Part shown: piece after piece, positions 4,703 through 5,916 of the stretch
Numbering within the stretch: position 1 is the stretch's first letter
How the letters are laid out: every line of letters starts with the position of its first letter
From: an uncultured Eubacteriales bacterium
GTDB taxonomy: Bacteria > Bacillota > Clostridia > Christensenellales > CAG-138
NCBI GenBank assembly: GCA_900550525.1
Contig: URSN01000114.1
Coordinates: 1-5,916 of the forward strand
Length of the DNA stretch: 5,916 nucleotides
Direction: 5' to 3'
The notes under the pieces: model-generated
The model's database searches: none
Told to the model about the DNA's origin: nothing
What the model saw: only the letters and a program-made list of their open reading frames with translations
Made by a program: the position numbers and the translations under genes

Positions 4703-5916
4703 TCAGCCCTCGGCGATCTCGACGGCGAGGTTGTCCACCGCCTTGTCGAGCACCTCCTGGATGGTGCCGCCGGCCTCCTTTTCGATCTTGTTGAGCGCGT
4801 TGCGCAGCTCGATGTCCATCGTGCCCATCTGCTCAAAGTGCACATAGGCCCAGGTGTAATCCAGCTGCTGGAACGCCACGGCGTACATCTCGTTGTCGGC
4901 GATGGCCTGCTGCGCCTGCTCCGTCTCGACGGAGGACCTGCGGATGGGCAGGTAGCCGGTGGCCAGCGAGAAGGTGGTGATGTTCTCGGTCGTGGTCATG
5001 GCCTTGATGAACTCCCACGCCGCCGCCACGCGCTGCGGGTCCTGCGTCAGGATGACCAGCACGTTGCCGCCCAGCGCGAGCGAGCGCGATTCGCCAAAGG
5101 TCGGCATCTCGATGGCGCCGATCTCAAACTCCGTCGCGCCCGGCCAGCGGGAGATGCGGTTGGACGAGGCGGCGATGAACGCGCAGTTGCCGGAGAGGAA
5201 CTTGTTCTCCGCGTTGTTGTGCTCGCCGGCGGGCATGATGCCCTCGTCCACGAGGCTCTTCCAGTATTCGGCCACCTCGAGCGCCTGCGCGTCGTTGTAG
5301 ATGGGGACGATCTGGCCGTCGTTGTTCTCGATGATGGCGCAGCCGTTCTGCATCAGCATGGACTTGAACAGCCACGGCGCGTCGGACACCTCAAAGCCGA
5401 TGAACTCGTCGGCGTTGTTCACGTTCCCCTTCTCGATGCACTGGCGGCACACCTCGCGCAGCTCCTCCCACGTGGCGGGCGGGTTGGTCATGTCCACGCC
5501 GGCAGCCTCGAGGATGTCCTTGTTGTAGTAGAGCACCTGCGTGGAGATGCCGTACGGGACGGCGCACACGCCGCCGTCCATGTAGGTGCAGTAGTCCCAC
5601 ATGCCCGCGTAGATGTCGTCCGCGTGGAAGTCCTCGTCCTCGATGAGCGACTGGATGGTGTAGTCCCCGCGGCCGCCGGTGTACAGCGGGCCGGCGTACA
5701 TCAGCGCCACGTCCGGCGCGGTGTCGGTCAGCAGCGCGGCGGACACCTTGGTCGCCGTATCGGAGGAATTGCCCGAATAGGAGAGCTCGAGGTCCACCAG
5801 GTCGTTGGCCGCGTCGAACTCCTCGGCAAGCTGCACGAACGTCTCGCCGCTCGTGCCGGAGACGGCGTACCACACGTTGAGCGTCACCGGCTCCTCGACC
5901 TCGGGCACCTCGGTGG
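4703..5916 (-). CDS. ABC transporter solute-binding protein, UgpB/sugar type (N-terminus outside window)
   Basis: This is the extracytoplasmic receptor of an ABC importer for a sugar, oligosaccharide or glycerophosphate-like solute; it would capture the ligand outside the membrane and hand it to two permeases. About 404 residues are visible. The frame stays open to the right edge, so the initiation codon and the presumed lipoprotein signal peptide are missing; the GTG at 5908 lies inside the acidic TEVPEVEEPV stretch and is not a likely start. Then follow the first strand VTLNVWYAVSG, the helix ETFVQLAEEFDAAN, the hinge-type segment DVALMYAG, the motif VPYGISTQVLYYNKDILEAAG, and near the C-terminus VAAAWEFIKAMTT and ATGYLPIRRSSVE. 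All are characteristic of the family-1 (COG1653, SBP_bac_1/8) proteins around UgpB and MalE. It ends at TGA 4705-4703. No permease or ATPase gene follows, so these probably lie upstream. The family call is secure; the ligand is unknown. Confidence 0.93.
   Translation of the reverse strand, partial: TEVPEVEEPVTLNVWYAVSGTSGETFVQLAEEFDAANDLVDLELSYSGNSSDTATKVSAALLTDTAPDVALMYAGPLYTGGRGDYTIQSLIEDEDFHADDIYAGMWDYCTYMDGGVCAVPYGISTQVLYYNKDILEAAGVDMTNPPATWEELREVCRQCIEKGNVNNADEFIGFEVSDAPWLFKSMLMQNGCAIIENNDGQIVPIYNDAQALEVAEYWKSLVDEGIMPAGEHNNAENKFLSGNCAFIAASSNRISRWPGATEFEIGAIEMPTFGESRSLALGGNVLVILTQDPQRVAAAWEFIKAMTTTENITTFSLATGYLPIRRSSVETEQAQQAIADNEMYAVAFQQLDYTWAYVHFEQMGTMDIELRNALNKIEKEAGGTIQEVLDKAVDNLAVEIAEG

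Noticed and set aside
5909..5916. GTG at 5908 as the start of the binding protein
   Set aside because: The frame is open to the edge and no signal peptide or lipobox is present after it, so the true start must be upstream of the window.
1..5916. CRISPR array, tRNA, rRNA, or phage-defence genes
   Set aside because: No repeat-spacer pattern, no cloverleaf-like segment in the only spacer (4610-4702), and every open frame of quality belongs to transport or metabolism.

Overview
The window is about 68-70% GC by eye and reads as one tightly packed operon. Every credible gene lies on the minus strand, so transcription runs from position 5916 towards 1. Shine-Dalgarno sites of the AGGAGG type, a UgpB-like ABC binding protein with an acidic, Pro/Val-rich N-terminal stretch typical of the linker of a Gram-positive lipoprotein, and four-base start/stop overlaps together suggest a high-GC member of the Bacillota (Clostridia-like, perhaps a gut lineage). 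This placement is an inference from style, not from a marker gene.

In order of transcription the genes are: (1) the C-terminal approximately 404 residues of an extracytoplasmic sugar or glycerophosphate-type solute-binding protein (4703-5916, N-terminus outside the window); (2) a 93-bp spacer holding a perfect, very GC-rich 18-bp inverted repeat and then a strong ribosome binding site; (3) a xylose-isomerase-like TIM-barrel sugar phosphate isomerase/epimerase (3833-4609); (4) an ADP-ribosylglycohydrolase family protein (2850-3836); (5) a 12-TM major facilitator transporter (1586-2848, probably starting at TTG); (6) an M20 family metallopeptidase of the peptidase T-like type (535-1593); (7) the N-terminal part of an iron-containing alcohol dehydrogenase family protein (from 533 to the window edge).

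The five genes downstream of the binding protein are joined by overlaps of 4 nt (ATGA) and 8 nt (ATGGATGA), a 1-nt gap in each of two places, and no internal spacer, so they are almost certainly co-transcribed and partly translationally coupled. The likely picture is an uptake and catabolism unit. The ABC system (permeases and perhaps ATPase outside the window) and the MFS carrier move a substrate. The glycohydrolase and the M20 amidohydrolase could split off a ribosyl, acyl or peptidyl group. The isomerase and the dehydrogenase could process the released sugar or polyol. The actual substrate cannot be read from the sequence.

The main anomaly is at the left end. The dehydrogenase matches its family up to about residue 140 (near position 110). 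The next approximately 110 bp do not encode the expected PTTAGTGSE-like region, have lower GC, and look like unrelated DNA. That points to an insertion or rearrangement, or to an assembly chimera. No tRNA, rRNA, CRISPR array or complete mobile element was found.
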